From the NCBI RefSeq assembly GCF_009904105.1, contig NZ_JAAABJ010000634.1, positions 1-43,785 of the forward strand: DNA of 43,785 bases, written 5' to 3'. Of this stretch, positions 8,873 through 17,469 are shown one piece after another (within the stretch, counting starts at the first letter, position 1; each line of letters opens with the position of its first letter). The DNA is from Elizabethkingia argenteiflava (GTDB taxonomy: Bacteria > Bacteroidota > Bacteroidia > Flavobacteriales > Weeksellaceae). A program made the translations under genes and the position numbers. The notes beneath the pieces are model-generated. The model did not search any database, was not told the DNA's origin, and saw only the letters and a program-made list of their open reading frames with translations.

Positions 8873-10216
8873 ATGAGAACAGTACCGCAAATAACAGTGC
8901 AGCAAGCAGCAGAAAAAGTAAAAGATGGAGATATTGTCTTACAGGGAGGCTTTGGAATGACAGGTAACCCTGTCCACCTGATGAATGCCTTGGCCGATAC
9001 CCCTACCATGAATTTAACATATGTAGGTAATAATGTAGGAGAGCCCGGATTGGGAATAGGGAGACTGGTTAGGAACGGACAATTAAAAAAAATAATAGGT
9101 TCTTATCTTACCTCTAATCCCGAAGCCGTTCAGGCTGTACAGGCTGGTAGGGTAGAAGTAGAACTCCTTCCCCAGGGGAGCTTAGTAGAGGCTTTACGTG
9201 CCGGAGGGGCTGGAATAGGTGGTTTTTTTACTCCTACTTCAGCTGGAACGGAGCTGGCCAAGGGGAGAGAAACGAGATACATTGATGGTGTAGAGCAAGT
9301 TTTTATCCCTCGTATCAGAGGAAATGTAGCGTTTATAAGAGCTTGGAAGGGGGATACTGCTGGGAACTTACAGTATAGGATGACAGAGCAAAATTTCAAT
9401 AGAGTGATGGCTACAGCAGCAGATTTAGTGATTGCAGAAGTAGAGCATATTGTGCCGATAGGTGAAATTCTACCAGAGGCGATTCACACACCTGGGACAT
9501 ATGTAGATTACTTAGTGCAGGCTACACTTACTCTTGAAGATTTAGGAAGTTCTGCCAATGTTTCCTCTAGTAAAATAGTATCTCAAAAGCGTTTAAACAT
9601 GGCAAAGCGTGCTTTGAAAGAGCTTAAAAAAGGAGATGTTGTCAATTTGGGTGTTGGTATTCCTACTCTTGTATCAGATCTTATTTCAGAAGAAGATGGT
9701 ATTATCTTGCATACTGAAAATGGTATGCTAGGCGTAGGTCCTACTCCTCTAGATGGAGGGGGTGCTTTGGATTATCCCGTAAATGCTAGTAAGGCACCGG
9801 TTACGGCTCTCAAAGGGACTTCTTATTTTGACTCAGCCGAATCTTTTGCCATGATACGTGGAAAACATGTTGATGTAGCTATAATGGGTGGCTTACAGGT
9901 GGATGAAGCGGCGAATTTAGCCAACTGGTCGGTCCCAGGATTACCATTATTAGGTGTAGGAGGTGCGATGGATTTAGCGCTGGGAGCCAATAAATTAATC
10001 ATCACCATGATGCATACTGAAAAAAATGGAGATCCCAAAATTTTGCCTGTATGTAGTTTGCCTTTGACTGCTCCAAAATCTGTAGACGTAATTATCACGG
10101 ATAAAGCTGTATTCGAATTTATAGAAGGAAAACTTACATTAACCGAATTAATGCCGGGGGCTAGCTTGGCAGAAGTACGTGATGTCACCGCTGCTCATTT
10201 TGTGGAAAGACTCTGA
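8873..10216 (+). CDS. 3-oxoadipate CoA-transferase, fused A and B subunits
   Basis: Class I CoA-transferase in one 447-residue chain. The first half (about 1-225) is subunit A, with [15 protein letters not shown] near the start and [15 protein letters not shown]; the second half (about 235-447) is subunit B, with [13 protein letters not shown] and the catalytic glutamate E282 in TENGMLG. In most bacteria these are two genes (pcaI/pcaJ or atoD/atoA, scoA/scoB). Context of the cat operon points to 3-oxoadipate as acceptor with succinyl-CoA as donor; acetoacetate or another oxoacid is possible from sequence alone. The product 3-oxoadipyl-CoA would need a thiolase (PcaF) that is not in this window. 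Ends 52 bases before the convergent TPR/AraC gene. Confidence 0.85.
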   Translation: MRTVPQITVQQAAEKVKDGDIVLQGGFGMTGNPVHLMNALADTPTMNLTYVGNNVGEPGLGIGRLVRNGQLKKIIGSYLTSNPEAVQAVQAGRVEVELLPQGSLVEALRAGGAGIGGFFTPTSAGTELAKGRETRYIDGVEQVFIPRIRGNVAFIRAWKGDTAGNLQYRMTEQNFNRVMATAADLVIAEVEHIVPIGEILPEAIHTPGTYVDYLVQATLTLEDLGSSANVSSSKIVSQKRLNMAKRALKELKKGDVVNLGVGIPTLVSDLISEEDGIILHTENGMLGVGPTPLDGGGALDYPVNASKAPVTALKGTSYFDSAESFAMIRGKHVDVAIMGGLQVDEAANLANWSVPGLPLLGVGGAMDLALGANKLIITMMHTEKNGDPKILPVCSLPLTAPKSVDVIITDKAVFEFIEGKLTLTELMPGASLAEVRDVTAAHFVERL

Positions 10217-10268
10217 AAATACCTCTCTAAAGCTGTTTTTCGTCTTTTTTAGCCCCCATTGGCAAAAA

Positions 10269-11654
10269 TTATGATAATTGTTCTTCTAATTCTTTAATAT
10301 ATAAAGATGGTGGAACGGAAACTTCTTTCTTGAAAATAGTCGCAAATTTATTAGGAGAAGAAAATCCCGCTTCATCAGCTAGGGTAGCCACTTTATATTT
10401 TCTGTATTGTGGAAGCTGTTTTAATTTATCAACGATATATTTTATTCTAAGTTCATTGATATAATTATTAAAATCCTTCTTTTTATGAGTGTTGATAATA
10501 TGGGATAAATATCTTGAATTAATATCGCAATAGGTTGCTAAATAAGAGAGAGAAATGTTTTTTCGAGTGAAAAGTTTTGAGCTTTCAAATTCCCGCAGCT
10601 TGGCTAATATTTTTTGTTCCATAGCTGAGGTCATGATCACAGAAGGTTCACTCTCTCTAGCCTGAAATTTCTTCTGAGGAGGTACATGGGTAAAAGGCAT
10701 AGGAGTGCGATAGGTTTGTATCTCTGTTGCCTTTTCATTTGTTGAAATCTGATTGCTAAAGTTTAAAAGATTTTTTCTGAGTTTTCTTTTGTACAAAGAA
10801 AAAAGAATAATATTGCCTACTAAACACAAGCTTATCACTAAAATAATCCAGTTTTTAATACGATTGCGGTGTTGTAAAGTATAGATGTCTGCAGAGTCGT
10901 TGTTTATTGTTTGGTTAAGTGAGCTCTCTGTAGGGAAATCAACTGTAATATAATTTGCATTAGAAGCTTGGTATTGCTTTGATATTGAGGCTGTTTGACC
11001 TAATCTTTCAAGTTTTTCTAAAGCTAAAAGTATATAGACTTCGGCTTTTTGTCTGCTGCCTTCTTTTGATAACTCATTTGAAGCTAACTCCACAAAATGA
11101 TTTTGCACTGCTCCAGGGTAATTGTCTTTTATAAGCTGTTGTGCTCTTAAAGTATACTGAATAGATTTTGCATAATTTTTCTTAGATATTTCATGATAGG
11201 TCATTTCTTGCCATAGCTTACTTTTAAGAAGGTTGGCTACATTCGGATCTTGGATTTCTTCGGTAGCCTTAAATGCTTTTTGTAATGCTTTTTCAGCCTG
11301 CCCCTGCAGTTTTAAAACACGGTATTGTGTGCTTAAAAAGCTATAAACATAAGCTTTCCATAGAGAATTATCTGTTTTTTGAATGATATTTTCTGCACTC
11401 AAAGCGTAGGATATACTCTTTTTTATGTCTCCAGCTTGTTGGTATATTCGAGCAGAAAGCATTAAGCTTTTAATCTTCTGTAAAGAAGTCCCCGATGCGG
11501 TATACAATGAATCTGCTGTTTCCAAAGCTTTTGCAAAATTTTTTCCAGAGGTTTCTGAAAAAATTTTGTAAGAAACCTTATCATAAGCATTCCGGGGTTG
11601 GGCGTACGATAAGAAGATGTGAAAACAGAAGATTACTGAAATAATTTTCTTCAT
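10269..11654 (-). CDS. TPR-containing membrane-bound AraC-type regulator
   Basis: 461 residues. A signal-anchor-like N-terminus (MKKIISVIFCFHIFLSYAQ) is followed by helical tetratricopeptide-like repeats (about 30-225), one transmembrane segment (about 268-287, IILVISLCLVGNIILFSLY), and a cytoplasmic C-terminal AraC helix-turn-helix domain (about 350-461; ISLSYLATYCDINSRYLSHI and TLADEAGFSSPNKFATIFKK). Such one-component membrane regulators are very common in Flavobacteriia such as Chryseobacterium. The periplasmic TPR region probably senses a peptide, protein or envelope signal; the target is unknown. It is convergent with the CoA-transferase gene and shows no sign of being part of the cat regulon. 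Confidence 0.88.
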   Translation of the reverse strand: MKKIISVIFCFHIFLSYAQPRNAYDKVSYKIFSETSGKNFAKALETADSLYTASGTSLQKIKSLMLSARIYQQAGDIKKSISYALSAENIIQKTDNSLWKAYVYSFLSTQYRVLKLQGQAEKALQKAFKATEEIQDPNVANLLKSKLWQEMTYHEISKKNYAKSIQYTLRAQQLIKDNYPGAVQNHFVELASNELSKEGSRQKAEVYILLALEKLERLGQTASISKQYQASNANYITVDFPTESSLNQTINNDSADIYTLQHRNRIKNWIILVISLCLVGNIILFSLYKRKLRKNLLNFSNQISTNEKATEIQTYRTPMPFTHVPPQKKFQARESEPSVIMTSAMEQKILAKLREFESSKLFTRKNISLSYLATYCDINSRYLSHIINTHKKKDFNNYINELRIKYIVDKLKQLPQYRKYKVATLADEAGFSSPNKFATIFKKEVSVPPSLYIKELEEQLS

Positions 11655-12587
11655 ATTAAATTGAATTTAGGTTTTTTTTATTTTGTGATAATGTTTTTAA
11701 ATGCTAAAATTTAATTAAATATATTTAAATATACAATTATTATTAATTATAAAAAAATAATATGCAATTATTAATTTTTTATTTAGTTTGTAAACTAATT
11801 TTGTCTAAAGGCTGAAGTATGGTCCAGTGTAGTAATTATTCTTTTAAAGTAAGCTTTGGGTCTACTTTCCTTAGCTTGGCAAACAACAAATGATAAAGTA
11901 TTGCTCTTATTTTTATCACCAGAGGTATCTAAATACTGTTGGACTATGCTTTTATATTGTTTTGCAACGATTTTATAAAGAGTCTGATCCATTTGCTCTG
12001 GGCGATAAGGTTTCTGTTTTTACAATTTTATTAGGTTAGTATGAGTATTCTTTCTATTTAATGGTATATCGATTAAAATATCATCCATGGAATAATTTTT
12101 TGTGACTCCTGATATCAGTCTAGAGAGATATATACGGTTTTATATAATCTTTGCAGAGGTACACTCTAGTCTGGCTGAATGCAAATCTGGGATCTTGTCT
12201 TATTTTTGGCTATGTCTAGATGTTATGATAATATTTTCTCTAATCTTTTAAATTAACAATATTATAGGCTATAGTGGTTTTATTTATAAATTTTTACCAT
12301 ATATAAACATTTATGTTTATATATTACTTCAGGTGTTGCTACAAATCTAACGGTCTAATACTTGTAAAAGAAGAAATGATACTATCATAATGTGTAAAAT
12401 GACAGGATAGCTCCATAAATTAATATAGAGCGGTTATGTTAATTGTATTTAATTTAGCTGTATAACGGGAATTAGAGATACTTCCTGCTAATGAGTATGG
12501 TCAAGTAAAACCTTTAGGTATTTAATTTTTTTTACTTTTCCACTCGTAAAAAAGCAGATGATCACTGTGGATTAAGAATTGTAATTT
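11655..12587. other. 933-base AT-rich gap
   Basis: Between two minus-strand regulators. It holds one possible small minus-strand gene (11795-11992, listed separately) and otherwise very AT-rich DNA with no recognisable coding, repeat or RNA structure. Many short stops in all frames suggest old, decayed sequence. Confidence 0.5.
11795..11992 (-). CDS. possible small hypothetical protein
   Basis: 65 codons from ATG, lysine-rich and protein-like in composition (YKSIVQQYLDTSGDKNKSN...AYFKRIITTLD). The frame is also open for six codons upstream of the ATG (PYRPEQ). I do not recognise a family, see no signal peptide and no clear promoter box. It may be a real small protein or the tail of a decayed gene. 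Confidence 0.25.
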   Translation of the reverse strand: MDQTLYKIVAKQYKSIVQQYLDTSGDKNKSNTLSFVVCQAKESRPKAYFKRIITTLDHTSAFRQN

Positions 12588-14078
12588 TTATTTTTTTAGG
12601 GCTTCGCTTACCTCTTGTAAGATCTGTAAGCAAGATTCCATTTCTTCATTGTTTAAGTGTCCAAAGCCCAGTCTTAAAGCTGTATATTCTTTGTTTTGGT
12701 AGAGAAGCGTACGCGGAATAAATAGATTTTTCTGCAAACAATGTATACTTAATTGAAGTAAGCTAATCGGTTGTTGCCAGCAGAGCCAATAAGCCAGCCC
12801 CCCAGTAGGAATGCTAAATCTAAGCTGAGAACCCATATATAAGTAAAGTAAATTGGCGAAAAAATCCCTTCTTTGCTTGTATATTTTAGCCGATTTTTTT
12901 AAGTGTCTATTAATTTCTCCTCCCTCTATCATTTCTCCTAGAGCTTGCTCCATGATAATATCACCTTGTCTGTCGATAATCCCAAGGTATTTACGCATTT
13001 CTATCATTAGATTTTCTGGAGCGACGATAAAGCCTGTACGAAATCCAGGGGCTAGAGATTTACCAAAAGAACCTACGTAGATTACCATGCCGTCGGTATC
13101 TGCACTTGCGATAGGGAGTATAGCACTATTGTCGTAGTGAAATTCAAAGTCATAATCATCTTCTACAATCACAAATCCATATCGTGAGGCTAGTGTAAGT
13201 AGTTCAATGCGGCGTTGGGCACTCAGGGTCACTGTGGTAGGATAATGGTGATGGGGAGTTAAATAAAGCATTCTGATGGGCGCTTTTTTGCAAAGCTCTT
13301 CAATGAGATCTACCCGAATGCCAGCTTCATCTACGCGAATCGGAGTGATGAGCGCTCCTGATTTTTGAAATATCATGTTCACCGCAAAATAACTCGGATC
13401 TCCTACCACTACGATATCGCCCCTTGAAAGAAGTATTTCCGAAATAATATAAAGGCTCATTTCGGTGCTTCGGGTAATTAGGAGATTATTTTTACTAATG
13501 TGGAGACCTCGACTAATATTAAGGTATTGGGATAAATATTCCTTAAAGTATTCACTGCCTTCTGTATTATAATAACCTATTTTTTGATAACTATTTTTCC
13601 GCTTTAGGTTGGCGCTATAGAAATTGGAATAGTAACCGATTTGGGACAACCGCGGATCCGGAACGCCATCATTGAAGATGTAAGTGCAGGGAGCATGTTC
13701 AAAGGGGTTGTCCAAAAGATTGCTCTGACGAAAGCGGAATCCGGTTTTTTTTGGATAACTCGCCAAATCCCTTTGTTGATCAGTTTGGATGCGGATCCCC
13801 CTATTCTCTCCACTCTCTATTACAAAAGTTCCTTTATTGGGAATGGTTTCTACCCACCCTTGGGCATCTAGTTCTTCATAAGCGGCGATGATTGTTTTTC
13901 GGTGCACTTTTAAAATATGGCTAAGGCTGCGGGTACCCAGCAGTTTCATCCCTTTGGATAAATATCCGCGTTGAATGGCGTTTATAACCTGATAAACAAT
14001 CTGCAGATATACAGGTTGCGAAGAATTTCTTTCAATATGAATGATATTGCTATATAAAAAACTATCCGGACTACTCAC
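12588..14078 (-). CDS. MocR-family regulator (GntR HTH fused to aminotransferase fold)
   Basis: 496 residues. Residues about 15-85 form a GntR winged helix (QPVYLQIVYQVINAIQRGYL...RTLSHILKVHRKT-like pattern, then AYEELDAQGWVETIPNKGTF). The rest is a fold-type I aminotransferase domain with the PLP lysine at K340 (GSFGKSLAPGFRTGF) and the DYDFEF aspartate region. MocR proteins bind PLP or PLP-amino adducts and control neighbouring genes; PdxR is the best-known type. The only in-frame early start is GTG at 14078. It diverges from the biotin operon, whose bioF and bioA products are PLP enzymes, so control of biotin genes is a real possibility; control of vitamin B6 genes elsewhere is the alternative. 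Confidence 0.9.
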   Translation of the reverse strand: MSSPDSFLYSNIIHIERNSSQPVYLQIVYQVINAIQRGYLSKGMKLLGTRSLSHILKVHRKTIIAAYEELDAQGWVETIPNKGTFVIESGENRGIRIQTDQQRDLASYPKKTGFRFRQSNLLDNPFEHAPCTYIFNDGVPDPRLSQIGYYSNFYSANLKRKNSYQKIGYYNTEGSEYFKEYLSQYLNISRGLHISKNNLLITRSTEMSLYIISEILLSRGDIVVVGDPSYFAVNMIFQKSGALITPIRVDEAGIRVDLIEELCKKAPIRMLYLTPHHHYPTTVTLSAQRRIELLTLASRYGFVIVEDDYDFEFHYDNSAILPIASADTDGMVIYVGSFGKSLAPGFRTGFIVAPENLMIEMRKYLGIIDRQGDIIMEQALGEMIEGGEINRHLKKSAKIYKQRRDFFANLLYLYMGSQLRFSIPTGGLAYWLCWQQPISLLQLSIHCLQKNLFIPRTLLYQNKEYTALRLGFGHLNNEEMESCLQILQEVSEALKK

Positions 14079-14125
14079 AAATATAAATCTGGCACCCTTT
14101 AGGGTCCGGAAAGATAATAATTTTG
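14065..14125. promoter_or_regulatory. divergent MocR/biotin operon control region
   Basis: Two identical self-complementary hexamers TCCGGA occur at 14065-14070 and 14105-14110, exactly 40 bases apart, and an inverted repeat ACCC-TTTA-GGGT lies at 14094-14105. A -7 box TAATTTTG (14118-14125) faces the biotin operon, only 11 bases before the chosen ATG at 14137. MocR operators are usually widely spaced repeats, so the TCCGGA pair is the best candidate site. The left copy is inside the first codons of the MocR gene. Confidence 0.4.
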
Positions 14126-14136
14126 TCTCAAAAAAT

Positions 14137-14754
14137 ATGCAAAAAATACTTCATACCATTATCAAAGATCATCAGGTACATGCGAAATGGCTCAACACGC
14201 TGTCGTTTATGGAAAATGCTGGAGCGCGTAAAATTTCAGATTGTGAGGATCCGGTAGAGGTTAGCTTAATGCAGTTAAAGCATGCTGCAGAAGAACACCG
14301 TCATGCTTTTTATTTGAAGAAGCAGATTCTAAAGATTTCACCCGATTCCTGTCAGTATTATCATGCTCATGAGTTGTTAGCTGCTACTTACACCCGACAA
14401 TATTTGCATAGACTGGATATCCAGACCGGTAGGTTTCTTAAACAGAGTTTGGGTTTAGTAGGTAAATCTTTTCGCTATGCCTCCTATCTGTTTGTAACTT
14501 ATGCTATAGAAATGAGGGCCGATTACTTATATCCTATTTATCAGCAAGCATTGGATGAAGCTGGATCAAGAGTGATGGTGAAATCTATTATTTTAGAAGA
14601 AGAAGGGCATTTGGAAGAAATGATGCAGCAATTGGAAGATTTTAATGAACACTGGCAAAGCTATGCGTTGGTAGTTTTGAAGATGGAGCAAGCCTTATTT
14701 GAAGAGTGGAGCAATGCTCTATCAAAAGAAATAATAGCTTATGAAACTGCCTGA
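14137..14754 (+). CDS. ferritin-like di-iron protein heading the biotin operon
   Basis: 205 residues from ATG 14137; a longer frame runs back to 14041 but would overlap the divergent gene, and helix 1 starts right after the chosen Met. Four helices carry a complete di-iron carboxylate set: E26 (SFMENAGARK), E53 and H56 (AEEHRH), E125 (YAIEMRADY), E155 and H158 (EEEGHLEE). The E...ExxH...E...ExxH spacing (27 and 30) resembles rubrerythrin and ferritin-like oxygenases. No rubredoxin domain, signal peptide or membrane segment. Its stop overlaps the bioF start by 14 bases, so it is co-translated with biotin genes. I do not recognise it as a named biotin enzyme. It could be an oxygenase that helps make the pimeloyl precursor, or protect or supply iron to BioB. 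Fold is well supported; function is inferred. Confidence 0.8.
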   Translation: MQKILHTIIKDHQVHAKWLNTLSFMENAGARKISDCEDPVEVSLMQLKHAAEEHRHAFYLKKQILKISPDSCQYYHAHELLAATYTRQYLHRLDIQTGRFLKQSLGLVGKSFRYASYLFVTYAIEMRADYLYPIYQQALDEAGSRVMVKSIILEEEGHLEEMMQQLEDFNEHWQSYALVVLKMEQALFEEWSNALSKEIIAYETA

Positions 14755-15856
14755 TCATTGGAGTAATGACCTATCCAAGAGGCAGCATAGGGGGGAGTAT
14801 AGATCACTTTCTTTATCTGCTATAGGCATTGATTTTCTATCCAACGATTATCTAGGTCTTGCGCAGAATATTAAATTTCAGAGAGATTTACTCCAGTTAC
14901 TCCATGGTGATTCCCGATTATTGACAGGCGCCACCGGATCTAGGCTGTTAAGTGGTAATTCATTACATTGTACTCAAACCGAGTATTTTATCGCTCAGAA
15001 ACATCAGGTAGAGAGTGCTACTTTATTTCCTTCCGGTTATAAAGCGAACTTAGCTTTATTTTCTTGTATTGCTGGGCGCAATCATACGATATTAGTCGAT
15101 GAGTATATCCATCGTTCCGTTCACGATGGCTGTCGTTTGTCTTATGCTAAAAAAAAGAAATTTAAGCATAATGATGTATCACATTTGGAAGATTTGTTAA
15201 GCAAAACCAAGGGTAGGGTATTCATTGCTGTAGAGAGTTTATACTCTATGGATGGAGATTTTGCTCCTTTGGTTGAAATTGTTACGCTGGCTGAAAAGTA
15301 TTCTGCTTGGGTGATTGTTGATGAAGCGCATGCGATAGGAGTATTTAATAGAGGCTTGGTTAATGAATATGGGCTCCAAGATCGTGTATTAGCTCGAGTG
15401 GTCACCTATGGAAAAGCTTTTGCTTTACAAGGAGCAGCGGTATTAGGGAGTTCTACGCTTAAGAATTATTTGATCAATTTTGCTTCCCCCTTTATCTATT
15501 CGACAGCCATGCCCGATTTTCAAATATTGTGTATTGAGGAGGCATATCAATTTATTGAGCAACATCCTTCTCTAAGAAAAGATTTGCAACATAACATTCA
15601 ATATTTCCGGCAACATAGTGTCCACAGTTTATCCGACGACAAAAGTCCTATTCAGGTGGTACAGTTTCCTAGCCTAGATCATTTGCATCAGGCAGTGGGG
15701 GCATTGAAAGAAGAGGGCATATATACTTGTGCCATTCGCGCACCTACGGTAGAGGTAGGATATGAGCGGCTGAGAATTACGTTGCACCAGTTCAACTCAG
15801 CCTCTGAGATTGATCAACTGGTGAGCATTATCAAAAATTATCAACATGAATATTAG
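14741..15856 (+). CDS. bioF: 8-amino-7-oxononanoate synthase
   Basis: PLP enzyme that condenses pimeloyl-ACP or pimeloyl-CoA with L-alanine, first dedicated ring-making step of biotin. 371 residues, a little shorter than average because of the short N-terminus. Seen: DFLSNDYLGLA near the start, TGATGSRLLSGNS, FPSGYKANLALFS, the DEAHAIG motif at 194-200 and the PLP lysine K225 in TYGKAFALQGAA. Overlaps the upstream di-iron gene by 14 bases and the downstream bioD by 11. Other alpha-oxoamine synthases (Kbl, serine palmitoyltransferase) are excluded by the operon. Confidence 0.93.
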   Translation: MKLPDHWSNDLSKRQHRGEYRSLSLSAIGIDFLSNDYLGLAQNIKFQRDLLQLLHGDSRLLTGATGSRLLSGNSLHCTQTEYFIAQKHQVESATLFPSGYKANLALFSCIAGRNHTILVDEYIHRSVHDGCRLSYAKKKKFKHNDVSHLEDLLSKTKGRVFIAVESLYSMDGDFAPLVEIVTLAEKYSAWVIVDEAHAIGVFNRGLVNEYGLQDRVLARVVTYGKAFALQGAAVLGSSTLKNYLINFASPFIYSTAMPDFQILCIEEAYQFIEQHPSLRKDLQHNIQYFRQHSVHSLSDDKSPIQVVQFPSLDHLHQAVGALKEEGIYTCAIRAPTVEVGYERLRITLHQFNSASEIDQLVSIIKNYQHEY

Positions 15857-16460
15857 ATTTTTTATTACTGGAATCGGTACAGGAGTAGGAAAGACAGTGG
15901 TGAGTGCTATATTAGTAAAGTGTTTTCAATCAGATTATTGGAAGCCTGTTCAAGCAGGAGATTTAGACGATTCGGATAGTATGAAAGTATTCGATTTAGT
16001 TGGAAAAGGACATAAGATCCACCCCGAGTGTTTCCGCTTAAAGTATCCGGCTTCTCCTCATCAGTCTGCGGCCATGCAGGGGGTGAAGATTCAACTATCA
16101 GAATTTAAAATACCTTCTACAACTAGAAGCTTAGTGATAGAGGGAGCAGGAGGGCTATTTGTGCCTTTAAACCAATGTGAATTTATGATAGATTTAATCC
16201 AACATTTGGAAGCACCTGTTGTATTGGTGATCCGGGATTACTTGGGCTGCATTAACCATACCCTATTATCATTAGAGGCACTCATTAACCGCCATATAGA
16301 AATCGCTTTTGTGGTTTTTAATGGCGAATTTGTAGCTGATACCAAAGCAATAATTCTCAAATGTCTGCCCAAGGGAACGCTGCACATAGAATTACCTGAA
16401 ATTTCACGATTAACCCCTACGGTTATAGCCGAAATATCTAACACATTAAAAATAAATTAA
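15846..16460 (+). CDS. bioD: dethiobiotin synthetase
   Basis: ATP-dependent carboxylase that closes the ureido ring of 7,8-diaminopelargonate to give dethiobiotin. 204 residues with the P-loop ITGIGTGVGKTVVSA at the N-terminus, the substrate-contacting KPVQAG (about 37-42) and the second ATP/Mg region VIEGAGGLFVPL (about 98-109). It starts inside bioF (11-base overlap) and ends 13 bases before bioB. Length is slightly below the 220-230 common in proteobacteria but normal for Bacteroidota. Confidence 0.93.
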   Translation: MNIRFFITGIGTGVGKTVVSAILVKCFQSDYWKPVQAGDLDDSDSMKVFDLVGKGHKIHPECFRLKYPASPHQSAAMQGVKIQLSEFKIPSTTRSLVIEGAGGLFVPLNQCEFMIDLIQHLEAPVVLVIRDYLGCINHTLLSLEALINRHIEIAFVVFNGEFVADTKAIILKCLPKGTLHIELPEISRLTPTVIAEISNTLKIN

Positions 16461-16473
16461 AAAGTAAGTAAAT

Positions 16474-17469
16474 ATGATCAAACTAGGAGAATTGCGTCAT
16501 GATTGGACGAAAGAAGAATTGCTTGAAATTTATAACAAACCATTGTTAGAGCTTATTTATGAAGCGGCTACGGTACATCGATCATGGCATCAACCCGATG
16601 AGATCCAAATATCTACCTTATTATCTGTTAAAACAGGGGGCTGTCCGGAAGATTGCTCCTATTGCGGACAGGCAGCCCGCTACCACACCAATATAAAAGT
16701 TCAGTCCTTATTGCCTACTGATACCGTATTACAGCATGCAAAAAAAGCCAAAGAACGAGGGGCCTCCCGATTTTGTATGGCGGCGGCATGGAGGGAAGTA
16801 AGGGATAATCGAGACTTCGATCGTATAATAGATATGGTAAAAGGGGTAAATGAAATGGGATTAGAGGTGTGCTGTACCTTAGGCATGCTGACCGAAGATC
16901 AGGCCAAAAGACTTCAGGAAGCGGGTTTATATGCGTATAACCATAATATTGATACTTCAGAAGAATATTATAATAGTATTATCTCTACTCGACAGTTTAA
17001 TAGTCGCATGAATACGATTCAGAATGTCAGAAAAGCAGGGCTTAGTATATGTTCAGGTGGAATTATTGGTTTAGGGGAAACACCTGAAGACCGGATGGGG
17101 ATGTTGAGGACTTTAGCAAATATGGAAAAACATCCGGATTCGGTCCCGATCAATGCGCTGGCACGTGTAAAGGGAACTCCTCTGGAGAATCTCCCCAAAG
17201 TAGATACCTGGGATATGGTACGCATGGTTGCTACAGCTCGTATCGCCATGCCTGCTTCTATGGTCCGCCTGAGTGCAGGTCGCATAGAAATGTCCGAAAT
17301 TGAACAGGCTTGGTGTTTTATGGCTGGGGCAAATTCTATTTTTACAGGAGAAAGAGAAACCCTACTAGTAACCCCCAACCCTGGTGTAACCGAAGATATG
17401 GAAATGCTTCAGAATTTAGGATTACGACCTATGGTGAGTAAAAAAACAGCAGCATGCAGCAACAATTGA
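16474..17469 (+). CDS. bioB: biotin synthase
   Basis: Radical-SAM enzyme that inserts sulfur into dethiobiotin. 331 residues; the 4Fe-4S motif is [12 protein letters not shown] with C57, C61 and C64. Residues expected for the sacrificial 2Fe-2S cluster are present in [29 protein letters not shown] and the arginine of MVRLSAGR. The YNHNIDTS stretch is typical. Fourth gene of the operon; bioA begins inside its last 16 bases. The need of BioB for iron-sulfur clusters is one reason an iron-handling partner in the same operon would make sense. Confidence 0.97.
   Translation: MIKLGELRHDWTKEELLEIYNKPLLELIYEAATVHRSWHQPDEIQISTLLSVKTGGCPEDCSYCGQAARYHTNIKVQSLLPTDTVLQHAKKAKERGASRFCMAAAWREVRDNRDFDRIIDMVKGVNEMGLEVCCTLGMLTEDQAKRLQEAGLYAYNHNIDTSEEYYNSIISTRQFNSRMNTIQNVRKAGLSICSGGIIGLGETPEDRMGMLRTLANMEKHPDSVPINALARVKGTPLENLPKVDTWDMVRMVATARIAMPASMVRLSAGRIEMSEIEQAWCFMAGANSIFTGERETLLVTPNPGVTEDMEMLQNLGLRPMVSKKTAACSNN

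Noticed and set aside
14041-14136. Longer start for the di-iron protein gene
   Set aside because: It would overlap the divergent MocR gene and add residues outside the helical domain; ATG 14137 fits the fold and the promoter box.
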